This document shows positions 44,427-57,768 of a stretch of 64,000 nt of DNA, piece by piece (the stretch's first letter is position 1; every line of letters starts with the position of its first letter). Source of the stretch: Ustulina deusta. Taxonomy: Eukaryota > Ascomycota > Sordariomycetes > Xylariales > Xylariaceae. The DNA lies in assembly GCA_023159155.1 (NCBI GenBank), contig JAJNNX010000001.1:806001-870000 (forward strand). The letters run 5' to 3'. The notes beneath the pieces were generated by a model that had not been told where the DNA came from, did no database searches, and worked only from the letters and a program-made list of their open reading frames with translations. Both the position numbers and the translations under genes were made by a program.

Positions 44427-45482
44427 ATGGCATCGCAGGCTGGGCTTCGAGAGCTTCGAGATTTGAATGGTGAAAGAGACTCAACTCCGGCAGATGAAAA
44501 CTATTCCGAGAACCTTGAAAAGCACAGAAAAGCGCGGCCGTCTGTAGACATTAAGCTGGCCCAGAATTATAGGGAGCGACAAGACCTACCACCTGTTGGA
44601 CAGGGCGCAGATCCTGAACATCGGAGGGGCCCTGAAGATATCCCCAGCCCAGATTTGGAATATGCCGAGATAGTACTAGACGAACGTTTAAAGATAGACT
44701 TGCAGACGACAACACGGTCGCGGCGAGCCGAGGAAGAGACCAAGGCCGAGGATGGTTGGCAGCCTAGGGACTACGTCACAGGTCGCATGCTGTCTGAACA
44801 CGGGCGGTCATGTCTCCGATGTACGGAGAAGGAACTGCGATGCACGCTCAACTTCGTCGGCAAGGAGACCGAGCCCCAGTGCGCTGCCTGTCGACGGTCC
44901 AAAGCGGCGTACTGCGTGAGATTCCACCCGCTGGGGGAAAATAGCAGAGGGATCCCCTTCCACGGCCCGCTGTGGAAGAACCCGAACTTCGTCGCGGGCG
45001 GGCCCGCAGACGGCACGGCAGTCCGCCTCCCGGGCGAGCAACTGGAGGACATACTGCGCGAGTTCTACGACGAACGGCCGGGGTATGTGATGGGTAACTA
45101 CGTGGCGGCGGGAGACGTGCGCAATTACGCGCTGCCTCCGTTCAACGGCGCTGATCTGTCGCCTGCGGACCGGCCGGGGGACTACGAGACGATGGATTGG
45201 AAGGACGTGCTCCCCGACTGGAAGAACCGGAGCCTATCTCGGCCGCACCAGACGGAGGAGAAGAACGGCTGGGACGAGCGCGAGAAACGGAAGAAAAGGC
45301 TGGCTATTGCCAGGGAACTCTCGCTGCTGCCTCCGAATCCGACAGGGGAGGAGGTGGATTGGAGGAAGATGGCGAGAATGCAGGCGGGCAGCTCGGGCGA
45401 TGCTTATGCGGACGAGATTAGCTTCCTTAGAGTCCTGAGAAGGTATCGGCCGCGGGAACGGAATTTGAGCGACGTGGGATGA
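44427..45482 (+). CDS. Hypothetical protein with a central Zn2Cys6-like cysteine set
   Basis: Single exon, 351 residues, ATG at 44427. Six cysteines at 129, 132, 139, 152, 155 and 163 (C-x2-C-x6-C-x12-C-x2-C-x7-C) have the spacing of a fungal binuclear zinc cluster. However, they sit in the middle of the protein, and the segment between the second and third Cys (TEKELR) lacks the usual run of basic DNA-contacting residues. Flanks: an acidic, charged N-terminal third, then PFHGPLWKNPNFVAGG, RLPGEQLEDILREFYDERPG, a basic EREKRKKRLAIARELSLLPP-like helix and an Arg-rich end. No fungal_trans middle domain is present. It could be a small DNA- or protein-binding zinc protein. The 3' two thirds is clearly more GC-rich than the first part and the flanks. 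Confidence 0.65.
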   Translation: MASQAGLRELRDLNGERDSTPADENYSENLEKHRKARPSVDIKLAQNYRERQDLPPVGQGADPEHRRGPEDIPSPDLEYAEIVLDERLKIDLQTTTRSRRAEEETKAEDGWQPRDYVTGRMLSEHGRSCLRCTEKELRCTLNFVGKETEPQCAACRRSKAAYCVRFHPLGENSRGIPFHGPLWKNPNFVAGGPADGTAVRLPGEQLEDILREFYDERPGYVMGNYVAAGDVRNYALPPFNGADLSPADRPGDYETMDWKDVLPDWKNRSLSRPHQTEEKNGWDEREKRKKRLAIARELSLLPPNPTGEEVDWRKMARMQAGSSGDAYADEISFLRVLRRYRPRERNLSDVG

Positions 45483-46774
45483 ATATATGCTATATATATA
45501 GGTTTTCCAACCCCCCCTTCGGGGTCCATTAGAAGGCGGCTATTCTTGAGCATGTAATTAGTATGGGATAATTTCAACATGGATTCACGATAGCTTAGGG
45601 GGTTGGCAGCGAGTATTACCTACAGAATGTTAACTTAAACCGAAGCCACAGGGGCGCCACGATTGCCAAATTCATACTCGACCCTTCGTAACGAACGGAA
45701 ACAGGTTCGTCTGGTTGGACAGAAATTCTGCAAGGCATCATCTAGTATATATCGACCAGGGAGACTCGTTCCTGAGCACATGTATGACGAGATTCGACGC
45801 AATATAGCTAGGATTAGGCAATTCCATGAATTACTGAGATAGATTACCAATCTGGGATTTCATTAACGTTTGGTAGTCATCGGGGTCTCCCATTAGAGGC
45901 ATATTTAATCCAAGCTGGGCATGTGTATAATTAATTGTTGCTATTCCTAGGTAGCTATCCCCCTAGAGGGGCTAGAGTTTGTGACATTCGCGCAACCCCA
46001 TTTGTCGTGTTGTCCCAAATATACGTCACATTAGCTTTTTGCTTCATAATAAACGATTTATTTGACCACCTTATGCAGTTTTACACATGAACCCAGCCCC
46101 AAATACAATATTGGTAGTTGGTCCCTCTCACAACGAGTTGGATTGTTAAGCCGCCGGGACTCTCCGGGTGTGGGAGCTGTCGTAGCGAGTGAGGACGACA
46201 AAACTTGTTTGGCGGTATAAAGATTGCCTTTCAAGAAATCGAAATTGACCATTGAGTTGTTCCGGTTCGGAAGATACTTGTTTACATTGGACTGGCTTTG
46301 CGAGGCAAGGCTTTGACGCGCGAAGGAGCATACATCCCTGTGGTGATGATTCTATGGGGTAACATTAACAACCTCTCCATTTCACCGCTTATAACTCCTT
46401 GAGGACTCTCAAAACCAGTCATACATGATTTACATATCGGTATCCTTGATCTATATACAGATGAGTAGGGTTTGCACGGCAGACACTACTGGTAAAGACA
46501 TGACAATTTAAAGTCAATCAGTCAATCAATCAATCCATTACACGCACGCTCGCCCTACTAATATTCCCAACCAAAAAAGTCAGGACTCCCCTTCCTAATT
46601 GTTCGGAGGCTCTAGAGCATTATCGACGTCTAGATTTGCCTCTCATTATCGAGCTGGTGTCGACACTTGGTCTTATTATTGTACTTAGTTTTCCTCTACC
46701 TTCCCGGGTGATCGTGGGTTGAAGTCCTATCGCTGTCGCTGGGCATCAGCAATCATTTCGCCTTCGATCCGTCG
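45483..46774. other. Intergenic, no gene seen
   Basis: AT-rich. A CCCCCCTTCGGGG hairpin lies near 45511, about 30 bp after the stop of the preceding gene. No coding sequence supported. Confidence 0.45.
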
Positions 46775-47701
46775 TCATCGCTTATGTTGCCAAGTCTCAT
46801 TACCCTGAAGCTCATAAACAGGTGCCCCTTCGCCAGGGAGCTCCTTGGGCGGTGAGCTTGCTGGAGGTGGGGTTAAGTATTGAGACGGGCTGCGAGATGC
46901 CTCGGTCGTATATGTATATGCCCCGGGTGTCATTGGTGTCAGGGGCGTTGGATACTGCGTGGTTTCGTTCGATAGCCTGGCTCCTCTCCTCCGTCGATAC
47001 ATAAACCACCCTAACAAAGCGAGTATAATAATGCCCGCCGCAACTCCGACTCCGATACCCGCAGCCGCCCCGGCCGTGAGCACGGACGATGTGTTTTTAG
47101 ACGGCGTGTCTGTTGTATATGGGTCTGATGAGGAAGTGGGTAAGGACGTGGTCGCCGAAGGGCTCGAAGAAGCCTACTCGTGGTTAGCCCTGGCGCATCA
47201 CGTCTCATTCGGTGATTGAATACATGCCGGTGTGGTGTATATCAAGGCTAGGGCGAATAGATGCTCATATGTGTGCGCCGTTCTCGTCTCAAGAGCTCTA
47301 TTGTTCGCTTGGAAGTCCGTCCTGGTCACCGTGATCACACCCCCACTGGCGTACATCGATTCACAGCGAAACCACGGGCCATGGTCAGTGGCGCCTGAGG
47401 TCTCCGGCTGACAGGTAAAATCATGGACCGTAGGACAGCATGTTACCGCGCCGTTGTTGCTATCCTGACACGCTAAGGTGTACTGGGACGGGCAGCCCGA
47501 GCCGGCATATGTGACGCTGGGGCTCCATGTCGATGCGAAACAGTCTGTTGTTTGTGATGGTCCACCGATGACGGTTCGGGCATCGGTAGTCGCACCGTTG
47601 AATTCCCAGATCCAGAAATCGCTCGTGCGAAGACATCCGGACGAGGTCGGGATCCAGTCTGGTCGCAGAGTCGGCGATGAAGTCGGCGACGGAGTCGTCA
47701 T
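46775..47701 (-). CDS. Single-pass membrane protein with Ser/Thr-rich stalk
   Basis: Two exons (47701-47228, 47173-46775) give 290 residues. The N-terminal ectodomain has about ten cysteines spread through SSGCLRTSDFWIWEFNG, DCFASTWSPS, GCPSQYTLACQDSNNGAVTC and TCQPETSGA. A Ser/Thr-rich stalk (ASSSPSATTSLPTSSSDPYT) leads into one transmembrane helix (AAAGIGVGVAAGIIILALLG), an RRRR stop-transfer and a Pro-rich cytoplasmic tail. This layout is common in fungal cell-surface proteins of unknown function. The two exons join in frame only with a GC-AG intron: donor GCATGT at 47227, branch CTAAC, acceptor GAGTAG. No signal peptide is visible after the first ATG, so an upstream exon may be missing. 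Confidence 0.6.
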
Positions 47702-50287
47702 GTTATCACCATGAAGATTTTTCAACTAAGTAACCATCCCGCGTCACAGTACAGGCGGCACAGAGCGTAGCAGAGAATCATTGGCAAGGGGAGGGGCTGT
47801 GTCGGTATATCAACTAGGTAGGATGGACGCCGAGGCGAATGGTTGTCGCAAGGGGATTATCTGAATCCACAGCTCCTGTCAAGCAGAACCGTATCCGTAC
47901 TGATTACCGCACGTTTTCGGAGGAGGATCCCCATGCGTGCGGGTCACCGCAAGTCATAATTGAACTTGAGACGACATGATTAGGACTATGGCACGTCTGA
48001 CGTGATGAGTGAATTTCAATATCCTTGATCACTAGCCAAGAAGCCTCGGGTTTGTTGTTTGACAAGACAGCTAGGGCTGGCTACAAGAGTGGTTGACTCG
48101 CTGCTCATAGCTAGAAATAAGAGCGGTAACCTTCAATTAGGGATTATCGAAGGAACACACCTACAGTACATGTAATTGATTTCTCATGCTTGTATACTAA
48201 ATATACGGCGAGAACTCTTTCCAACCCTGGACAGCCTCCACGATTGTGGGCAGTTAGTTCAGCTCGCCAAGCGGCTATACTCTTCGTGGAGCGACGGCGC
48301 GCGCGGTCGTTCGCAGATATTCAGGGGTCAGATTGCCGAATTCCCAGATTCGTACAAGCAATCTAAATATATAATCAGCTAAGGTCGGTCAAACTGCCAT
48401 CAAAAGAAATGTCCCCCGTAATGGGGCTTCCCATACCCAATACGACTATACCTAAGTAAGATTTACATAGTAATAGCATTATCAATATACGTCTGCAGCA
48501 CCTCAGCGAATTGATGGCTGGAAATATGGAAGAATTGTTATTGTTGAAATTCTGCAAACCTGATACCTAGGTTACGACTTACCTACCTACAGTATTTCAT
48601 CTTGGCATCAGCACCAAATCAGAACAACTATAACTGGTCGGGTGACCATGTTGGATCATGAGCAGACAGACGACAAACAGTCCTTGAAACCCAACCCTGG
48701 AAGTTCGCAATCGCGTATTCTGTAAGCAATGTAGAGGCTGTTCCTTAGAATCTAAAGATGTCCTGGGGGCCTACCATCAGCGGTGTACCGCTTCTTGGCC
48801 TCACCCGTGTCCTTAAACTCGCAAAGAACTCAAGTATGCCAAGGGAATGCCTTGGTCTTCGCAACACTCACCAGCGGCGTGGCTGTGACGTTTGGAATTC
48901 GTAATCGCCGTAGCAGGCAAGACCCGCGCGAGTGTTTGGGGGTGGCACTCGAAGCTCGAACGACACCGATAAACCACAAGTAGCGACCCTTTTCTCTCCT
49001 TCTCTTCCCCTCTCTGGCGAGAAGCGCCTGAAGCAAGAAGAAAGTAACGTCGGGCATTTCATACCACCGTAGCCTTTTCTCACCGCATTCGGGAGGCTGC
49101 GCGAGTTTCCGTCAATCTGCGCTCTTTGGCGTATATGCTCTCAAGGAATACGACGCACGCGCCGGCGTCGACGACGGCTCTTGGCCAGTTTGTCGCCTTC
49201 CCGTATCGCGAGCATTGTACACGCCTGTGTACGCGATGGTAATGTTATGTTCTATTCGGTCACGCGCCACATAAATGGTTTTGTCGACCAGTCCTTTATC
49301 AGACAAGCGTCCGCACCGCTTCGTCGTGACCTGGTTCTCGATATGGACGGCGGTGGCCCACCAGCCGGTCATCGAACCGCGGGTTTGCCTCGGCTTTCAC
49401 TGAGAAAAGTTTTTAAGAGGGCGGTTCTTGCGTCGGGTTGGCAAGTATGAGAAACGGTTGCGTTGGTTCTTGAGTATGTGTTATTCAATAGCCGGTGTGC
49501 TTCGGTATACCCTCGGCGTGGATCTCGGCACTGAACTGGATGCTGTCGCCCCCGCCCCCTCTAAAAGACGACACGAGGAAAGACGAGAAGGAGCCAAAAG
49601 GCTCGTATGTAGAGGGCACCAAAACCGTATGCGAAGCCGTACGTACGGTGAAGTTATCATATACTTGGACCTAGAAAAAGCCTTATCCCGGGAATGAGCT
49701 ATCTCGCGAATACCAATAGCGCTGTCAGGAATCGAACACGACTCATTAGATAGCTCACCAGTACCTGGTTGATGGCTTTAAGTGATGGTATTGCGCAGGG
49801 ATTTCGGTGCTGCATAGAAGCACTTTTGGGTTAGAACTATCACTCATATTGAGTTCATTGCTGCGCTTGTCAGTTTAGTTCACCTAGTCAGTTTGAGCTC
49901 ACCTACACTCTCACCCAGAGAGAGAAACCAATTCTCACACGCTGCCGTATACTTTACAATCCCATAACCCGCTTCAACTGAAGGTCGTGAAAAATAACTA
50001 GGACCGAAGGAGCGCCATAGGGGCAAGACGAGCTTCTTAATATGGACTGTACGAGTGAGCTGGGCACAAATGCACACAGATGTGGTTCACACTCCTGATT
50101 TGACGGGATTGAAGCATGATTAGAGTAAGAGGCACTTAATCTCTATTTGGCTCTAAGAGGCCTATTTAACGAGCTGAGGGGCCCAAGTTCTATAAAGGTA
50201 CTATATACAACCTAGAAAATGCCGGAGGGTCGGGCTTATATGAATAAATTCTGCCGGAATGCCTGTTCTCCCACAACCAGCGCGCGG
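47702..50287. other. Gene-poor stretch, no gene seen
   Basis: About 2.6 kb. 48.8-49.7 kb is somewhat GC-richer with several short ORFs but no recognisable domains or splice architecture. AGGTA-type motifs lie near 48562-48592. Confidence 0.45.
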
Positions 50288-52358
50288 CTAGAAGAGAGCT
50301 CGGACAATACGCATACCCCAGTTTCCCTTCTGCTCTGTTGGGTCGTCGAATTCGGAGGGATCTAATGGACGAGCGCCTGAAACTAGGTCGATCTCCTTCA
50401 GAGGAACATAGAGCCTCCAGTTGCGAGAGTAGAGCTTCCAGAACACATACAGCAGGATGACGACAAATGCGGCGAGGTAGGATGAGAAGAAAGTCTTGGC
50501 ATCCGGAGTGGAATTGGGGCTAGGCTAAACGGCGGGTGTTAGTCTCCGGAGAAAATGTTTAAAATAGGTTTGGAGGGAGGCTTACGTAGAGAGCATTGTA
50601 GAAGGTGGCGATTAGGCAGATCCAGACGAGGCCGAAACCGATCCAGCTACCCCAGACACCCAAAGGTGCCCGATAAGGGATCTCCCTGAGATCACGTCCC
50701 TGAGCCTTCCATGCCATTCGGAAGCGGATATGGGCCAAGCAGCAAGAGCCCCAGACGAAGAAATAGGCCAGACCAGAAAGGGCGAGGAGCCAAGTGAAAG
50801 CATCGCCACCACCTGGGGCATCGACAACGTATCCGAGCAGACCGAAGGCAAGCTGAATAACAACACACCACAGAGGTCGGCCTTGTTTGTCGACGTAGGA
50901 GAGGAATTTGGGGGCCATGCCGCGTTCAGCCAATGCCTGCATTGTACGGGTCGAGCCGAACGTGCACGAATTGGCGACACTGATAACGGAGATGGTGATA
51001 ACTGCATTGAAGATGGATGGCAAGACCTTAATACCGGCATCCTGAATGGCTAAGACAAAAGGCGAGAATCTCGAGTTGGATCCTGAAGACAACTCGAGGC
51101 GTGGATCTGTCGACTTGATAATCAAGCCCAAGATGAAAAGGTTAACGACGTAGAAGAACAAAATTCGGAAAAAGACTTGTTTAGCGGCAAGGGGAATGGC
51201 CTGGCGAGGATTCGCGGACTGTGAAAAAATCTTGCATCAGTAATCGCTAACTATAAACCAAAGCACAAAGTTTCCATAACTGGGAGTAGGAGCGTGGCTA
51301 GAAACCCCCAGATTACGCTCACGAAACACCGCACGAGGGGGTATAGGAGACTTGGGTGTACTGACCTCAGCAGCCGCCAGACCAACCAATTCGGTACCAC
51401 CGAAGGCGAACGCAGCGACAACGAAGACACCAGCAAAACCGTTGAAGCCGTTCTGGAATGCGCCGGGATCATACCAGTATTTCGCTCCGAGGTAGCCCTG
51501 GTCGCCGACACCACCGACGTTGATTACAATACCTAGGATAATGAAGCCGATGCAAGCTGCAATCTTAATAAGACTGAGGACGAATTCAACTTGGCATATG
51601 TCAGTAACACGAACGCGATATCGTGGTGTCACCACATACCTTCACCGTATCCGCGAACACCGAAGACCTGAATCAAAACCAGAACAGCCAAGAATACGGT
51701 GACCCATACGGCTGCGTTGATATCTTCTCTCCAAAACTTGATTGTACCAGCAGCAGCGATGAGCTCGAAAGGCAGCACAGTCAGCCAACCAATGGCGTAT
51801 TCCCAGCCGACAGCGAAACCCCTACAGGCAGACGAAAGTCAGTTCCTAGGTCGCAAAGGCAAGCTAGAGCTAGAGGGGAACCAACCAAGAAGGATCGACG
51901 AAGCGGACGATATAGGTATAGAAAGCACCATTGACGGGGTACAAGACAGCCATTTCACCCAAAGCCTGCATTGTAAACAGCAACATGACACCGATAATCA
52001 GATAGCCGATGATCTAAATGCAGACTCGTCAGTCCCTGGTCCATGGCAAATGACATTGCGTGGGCAACAAACCAAAGAGGCGGGACCGCCGTTGTGGAGA
52101 GCACCTCCGGAACCGATGAAAAGACCAGCACCAATAGCACCGCCTATGCTTGAGCGTTAGTTCAAGCTCTTCGGGACCAAAACAGAATGGCATCGTGACG
52201 AGCGTACCGACAGCAATCATCTGCATGTGGCGACCCCTCAGGTCGGTCTTGAGCGCAGCGCCCTTGTTGACGATGCCGACCTCCTCATCCGTATGGCTGG
52301 CGGCATCGTGATGCGGGTAGACGGTGGCATCCTTTTCCTTACTGTCGGTCTCCGACAT
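50288..52358 (-). CDS. Amino acid permease (APC superfamily, YAT/GAP family)
   Basis: Proton-coupled amino acid uptake at the plasma membrane. Seven exons (52358-52208, 52143-52073, 52013-51886, 51821-51640, 51589-51366, 51218-50586, 50524-50288) join into 541 residues with about 12 membrane helices. Signatures: LRGRHMQMIAVGGAIGAGLF then IGSGGALHNGGP, MQALGEMAVLYPVNGAFYTY, DPSWGFAVGWEYAIGW, the AFAFGGTELVGLAAAE consensus helix, NPRQAIPLAAKQVFFRI, SRTMQALAERGMAPK-type loop (STRTMQALAERGMAPKFLSY) and RFRMAWKAQGRDLREIPYRA. The N-terminal cytoplasmic tail is acidic. The fifth exon ends at GTCAGT, a less common donor. Substrate specificity cannot be assigned. Confidence 0.93.
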
Positions 52359-55300
52359 GGTGGCTGAAGTTGTGAGAGTTGCCGGGGAAGGCGATCCAAG
52401 GGAGTGGACGACGAAATTGTCGAAAGAGTAGCAAGCGAGAGAGAGAATAGAAGCCGAACCCAGCAACGAAGGGCAGAGAGAGGGGATATTCGGAGATATA
52501 TACCTACCTGCACTACAGCGCCAGCCTGCATACGACGGTGGGAAGATCCCTCCTGCTGGTATCACGCCCATGGCAGCGATGGCAAGACACCTTGCATTCA
52601 CTTACGCTGCCTGACGGCATTCTGTCGCGCCCAGGTCTCTCAGGCCGGCCCATGTTGGAAGGATGCAGACAGCTTGTAGTTCCAGGGGTTGTTTGCAGGG
52701 AAACTGCCCTGCTGTCTACTTGTCGCATGTTGAACGCCTAACGTCAATCATTCTAGGTACACGCGAACTACCTACTGGATAGATTACCCCGTCTTATCTT
52801 TGATGAGCTGGAGGGAAGGCCATGATGTGAGGCGTCTGGCCGCACGCTAGGTACTCCAGTAGTGTACATGCGCGCACATCGCCCAGCTGCATGTACACCT
52901 AATTTCACCATGAGGCTCCGCTAGCACAAAAGGGGAAATGCCTTGCTTCGATAGTCTGAGACCCTGCCTCGCGTGTCAAGAGACATTGCTGCTGCGGGTC
53001 GTTGTACGCTAGTCGTCAACGAGGTATCTACATCCACACTGCACTGCGATACTCGTGCTCTACCTGCATCAGCTCCCCACTCACCCTTGATAGAAAACTG
53101 GGATAGACACCGCCTCAGTACGCCGTATCCCCTGCTTGACTAAAATTCTGAATTCACTTCCAGCAAACAGCTTCTTATCAGACTATCGGCCAATGCTGTC
53201 CTCATGAATACAAATGTACTGACACGGCATTGCTTGTTCTGCCCCTCCCTTCCTCTTTCTTTCTTTCTTTCCCTCGCTCTCCTCTTCTTCCAAGAGCGGA
53301 ATATGAATAAGAACCTCCTGACTCGATGCATCGCCGCACTAGACTACTCTGGGTATCGCCGCAAAAGATAGCCATCAGCTTGAGATTCTAGAACAATTCA
53401 TGATTGGGCCGTGTCGTCTTGGTCGGCGCCGTGGCCGAAACAATAGCCAATCACATCCACAAAAATCCCAGGGTTTATGCATTGGAGGACGGGATCAAGA
53501 CCTGGGACGGGTAGATGATAGGACACCAACTCAGCCCCTAACTGGCTACGGTCCCTCAGCGCGCTAATGCACGTCTTATACTAGGTGGGATAGTGTAGGT
53601 AGTGGACTCTACCTAGGTACGTACTTGGCGTTGTTATCTGCTCCTTTTCAGTATACGGTTACCGAGTGTTGGTAGCTTGTGCAGATCTGTCCAAGTCACC
53701 AATCGACTTACCTACTACGTACGTTCACTACGAACGAAGCAGTAGTGTACACTACACTAGCACAGGTAAAAGATGATAAGATGTCGATCTAGCCTTCCTC
53801 GATGAGGAAGGTGAATGTTGCGTCGGTCTCTTCTTCGAGGCAAGCGTCCAAGGCCGGCTGCATATGTTATGCCTATTTCATACTTCATCATATCATTCGG
53901 TTCCGGTGTCTTCAACACCACTGTGCATTCAGCTCAGCCTTTATCATATCCTCTCAGCTGCAGGACAAGTACATCCCTTTGCCACGGCGCTGCATAGGAA
54001 CATTACTTACTTCCGCCCAACAGGTTGTGGCTACTAAAAACATGTCCACGATCGACTAAACCTCAACAACGTCCGCCATCCTTCTGGAAGCGTCACCGAA
54101 GTCAGAGAATATGACCTTTAGGAACACCTCCTACTAGAGTAGTTTATTTAGTTCTTGTCTATGCGTACTCGACCTACCTTATTCATGCGCCTCGATGCAC
54201 AGTATAGTCCCGCAGCTGTCGCTTGCCTATGGTAATTTGCCCAGGCCTCCCAGTTGCCTCGGCCAGTTTACGGGTTTATTTTCATGCACTTCCTTTTGAG
54301 ATATTATACTTTAAGCGAGACCAATGAGATGTTGCCGGCCCCCAGGACACCTCTTCCTCCAGCACACCAAACGTCCGTCTTGGCTCTCGGAGCTTGCACA
54401 CTCTAGGCTAGCCGAGGAGACCTATCAGAGGACAAGGCCGCGAAATGCTTCGAGAAGCTTGACTGAAAAGGCTTGGGAGCCGCTCGGTTCATCTCCCTTC
54501 ACTATATGCTTATAGGCCCTCAGTGCTTGATACAGTGGTGTGCGAAATTAGGTGAGATTTGTAGCGGACGATTGGTGTAGGATCCCGCCGCAATATGATG
54601 CGATGCGATGCGATGCGCAAGCAGATGTCAGGAGAACGTTCTTGAGCGATGACACGTTAGTGCATGTCCCACAACGAGAAGAACTGCACAAACAGACGGT
54701 TCATCGGCGGTTTATCAGGGATATAGCACGGTAAATCTGGGGAAGAGGGGATGGCGGTGTTGCGGCTCTACGTCAACCCATGAATTTACGTAAAAACCTT
54801 CTCTGAACGAATCGTTGATCTAAAATTAGGCGTCGGTGGGCACAACGATCTGGACTCGAGACTTGTGCCAAGCGATATTATCTACCTAGTACCGTACCCA
54901 ATATTCCTACCCCTCGCCAACCGACACTAACTCAGCAAAGCAAGTGGTAGCCTCCCGCTTCCAAGTTGTATGCAGGTATTGGGACCGATCGCATGCATGC
55001 ATGCTTAGTGTAAGTCCCGTGCACTTCCCAACGAGACTGGAATGAAGTCATTGTTACGTAGTTGCTTACCGACACCCTTCACTCTATATCAACAGATCTG
55101 TTAATATATCTATAAAAAAATATTAAATTGCCTGAAGCGGTAATTTCAGTAGTAGGTTGGTGATAGTGACAGTGGAATATACATACGGTACCAAGACAGC
55201 GGAAATGCTACTAGTTGGCGGAACTGCAAGGTGGCTACGCTAAGACTTAACCTTAACTGGTTTCGACGGTCTGCAGCACCTTATCTCCTGTTTTTTCGGG

Positions 55301-57768
55301 AACACCGATTTCTAGTGCACGCCACCTTCGAGCACCCTCCCTCACAACCCCATTGGCCCAGCTTCTGCGCAAACGACTTTTCTCATCGATTGACCAAATT
55401 TCTTTCGTTTGGATACATCGTACGCGCCACCGGGAGTGTATCTGGCCAATGATCTGGTCACCAAAATCTAACACGGCTTTCGCACCGTCGCCATCAGCCG
55501 GTTGGTAGAATAGCAAGCCCGATGTCGACAAAATTGCCTACGTAGGACTGTAAAGCATGAAACTTTACCAATCAAGCCACTCGATCTCGACAAAAGAAAA
55601 TAAAATAAAAAGGAGAAGGAAAAAAGGCGGCTCCAAAGGCCATGCGGTGTACGTGTAACTCTATGCGTCAAATAACCATCTTTTCAAGGCAGTGCCCAAC
55701 GCCACCATCTTCAGTTCAAGCTCGCCTTACCCATCACTCCCTCGCTGTTACCGAGATTCATTTTCTCATTTCGGTGTTGCGCAAAAACGGCCGCCACCAA
55801 ACTCCAGATTAGGGAAGACCTGGATTGTCGCTACAGGTAGTGTAGGTAGTATAGTCTGCGCTACACTTGGCATGTGCCTTTCGCTCGTGTGATCAACAAC
55901 CTGACTCCGCCCAACTCAACACCAAGATAGGTGCCCCAAAAAAAAACAAAAAACAAAAAAAAAACCGAGCTTTGCTGCCCCATCTGCGATAGTTTGCCAC
56001 GGCCGCTCAGTTTCGATTCTCTAGTGTATATACGCTACTGTACCGGATCATACGGAGCGATGGTGCCACGCGACAGGCCGCATATCTAGCTGCACCAGGT
56101 AGCGAGCGCGGTCCCGAAGCCCAATGCGACTTTGTAGAATATGGGATGCATATACGTCCACTACATGTGTATAGGTAGATACGCTAAGTCGTCCACTACG
56201 GTACGTCTGCAGAGCACTACGGCGAGTTGGTTTCAAGGAAGAGAGCTACACTAGGGGGAATATCTTGATCATACCTAGCGTAGGTTCATTCCGTTGTCTA
56301 GCGCCTTGACGTTTTACCAAAGTACGCAATTATATACGCAACTCGCAATCAAGGGTGCTTAGTGTATTTATTCTCTCCCTCCTAGTCCTGCTCCTTGGAC
56401 TCATGATTAAACAGGTCAACTACGATGTAATTAGTGTAGTCTTTCCAGAAACGGACGATTTTAGAAACATCCTCATTGTTTTCCCCAGTCTGTTATGCAT
56501 TCGAGGTCTCTTGTGAACAAATTGTCTATCGCCTTGCTCTGATGAAATATTTTCTCGCTGTAGCATTCCCTTGGCTTTTGGGTTCATAGGCAGCACCAGG
56601 GGCAAATTTAGCTGGATCACGTTGTCAAGATATGTGCCCACAACTGTGGCGAGGCGGTTTTGAACAAAGACGTCGTCACGAGCTCGGCGAGTGGAGAAAT
56701 TTAGATGCTGCTTTGTTCTTAGTGTACTGGGTAGTAGCTCAAACCCATTCCCACCGAGTCTGCACCGAGGAAGATGTTACACGAGACATATCCAAGGACT
56801 CTAGGTTGCAGGGTCTGGTAATGGGTTAGCCCATAAGACAAGCTGCATCTACTTTTGTGATTGTGGTGCTTTTATGTTGTAACAGCATTTCAGCTAGCTC
56901 TACCCCAGATCCATGGGCCGAGAGTTTGGACAGCAAAACACGATTACTTAACACTAGAGCCCTTCAATTTAAAGAGTCTCCAGGGCGGAGAAAACCTCAT
57001 TATGCCATTCTTTTGCACTTGAGATGAGGAAGGGTTAACATTTGAAGACATGTCAACGGCCAATGCTTGGACTGAAAGGGGCGATGTTAAGATCATCAGG
57101 GTTGGGAAGAAACTGTGGAGTATGTATGTATTTTTAATCTTAATAGACTTGTCACAATCCACTAGCCTAAACGAACAACAATACGTTTTGTATTGACAAA
57201 AGTACCTATCGCGACAGAGTTACCTAACGCCATTTATAATTCCTCTATCTCGGTGGCATGGAAATATTAGTCTATTCCGTTTACATATCATTTCTCCAAG
57301 TATGCCGATTGACCACTCGAGATTCAACGATGCATCAATGTCGTTGTTGATGAGCGGGACTGGGATCTTGGAGAGAACCAGTTACAACTTCCATCGGCTT
57401 CGGAGTTGCTAGCATCGCCTTTCAATGTGCGCATACTGATCCTTCGCCGGGAAGAGGATGTGAAGGCTTTTGGTCGCCTTTAATAGGAAATATTAAAAAC
57501 TGGTTATGGCCTCACCGTATTTGGCCCAGACATATGACAATACCCTTCATGCCCCCGTTCGTTCGCCTTCCCGAGAAGATCTATCTCAGGTAATCGAATG
57601 CTGGGGGTCCAGGAGGACTTTACAGCTGTGCCATACTGGGACGTGTCTTTACCTTTGGCAAGGGAGCAGAGGATCCAAATGACATTACGCCGACTGCTCG
57701 GGGCACTGGCCACCACACTGACCAGCATCCTTTCAATTGAGTGAAGACGCCTCCTTGCTGCGTAGGCG
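52359..57768. other. 5.4 kb gene-poor stretch
   Basis: No gene could be supported on either strand. It holds the permease promoter, AGGTA/TACCT clusters (53.60-53.74 kb), a CGATG tandem repeat (54598-54616), GCATGC repeats near 54991 and an A-rich run near 55938-55965. A short protein-like frame near 57327-57480 (NVVVDERDWDLGENQLQL) has no family match I can name. Confidence 0.45.
54598..54616 (+). repeat. CGATG pentanucleotide tandem repeat
   Basis: Three to four consecutive copies of CGATG (ATGATGCGATGCGATGCGAT) in non-coding DNA. Confidence 0.7.

Noticed and set aside
49715..49775. tRNA-like T-arm (GTTCGATTCC on the minus strand)
   Set aside because: No matching acceptor stem or D-arm can be folded around it, so no tRNA is called.
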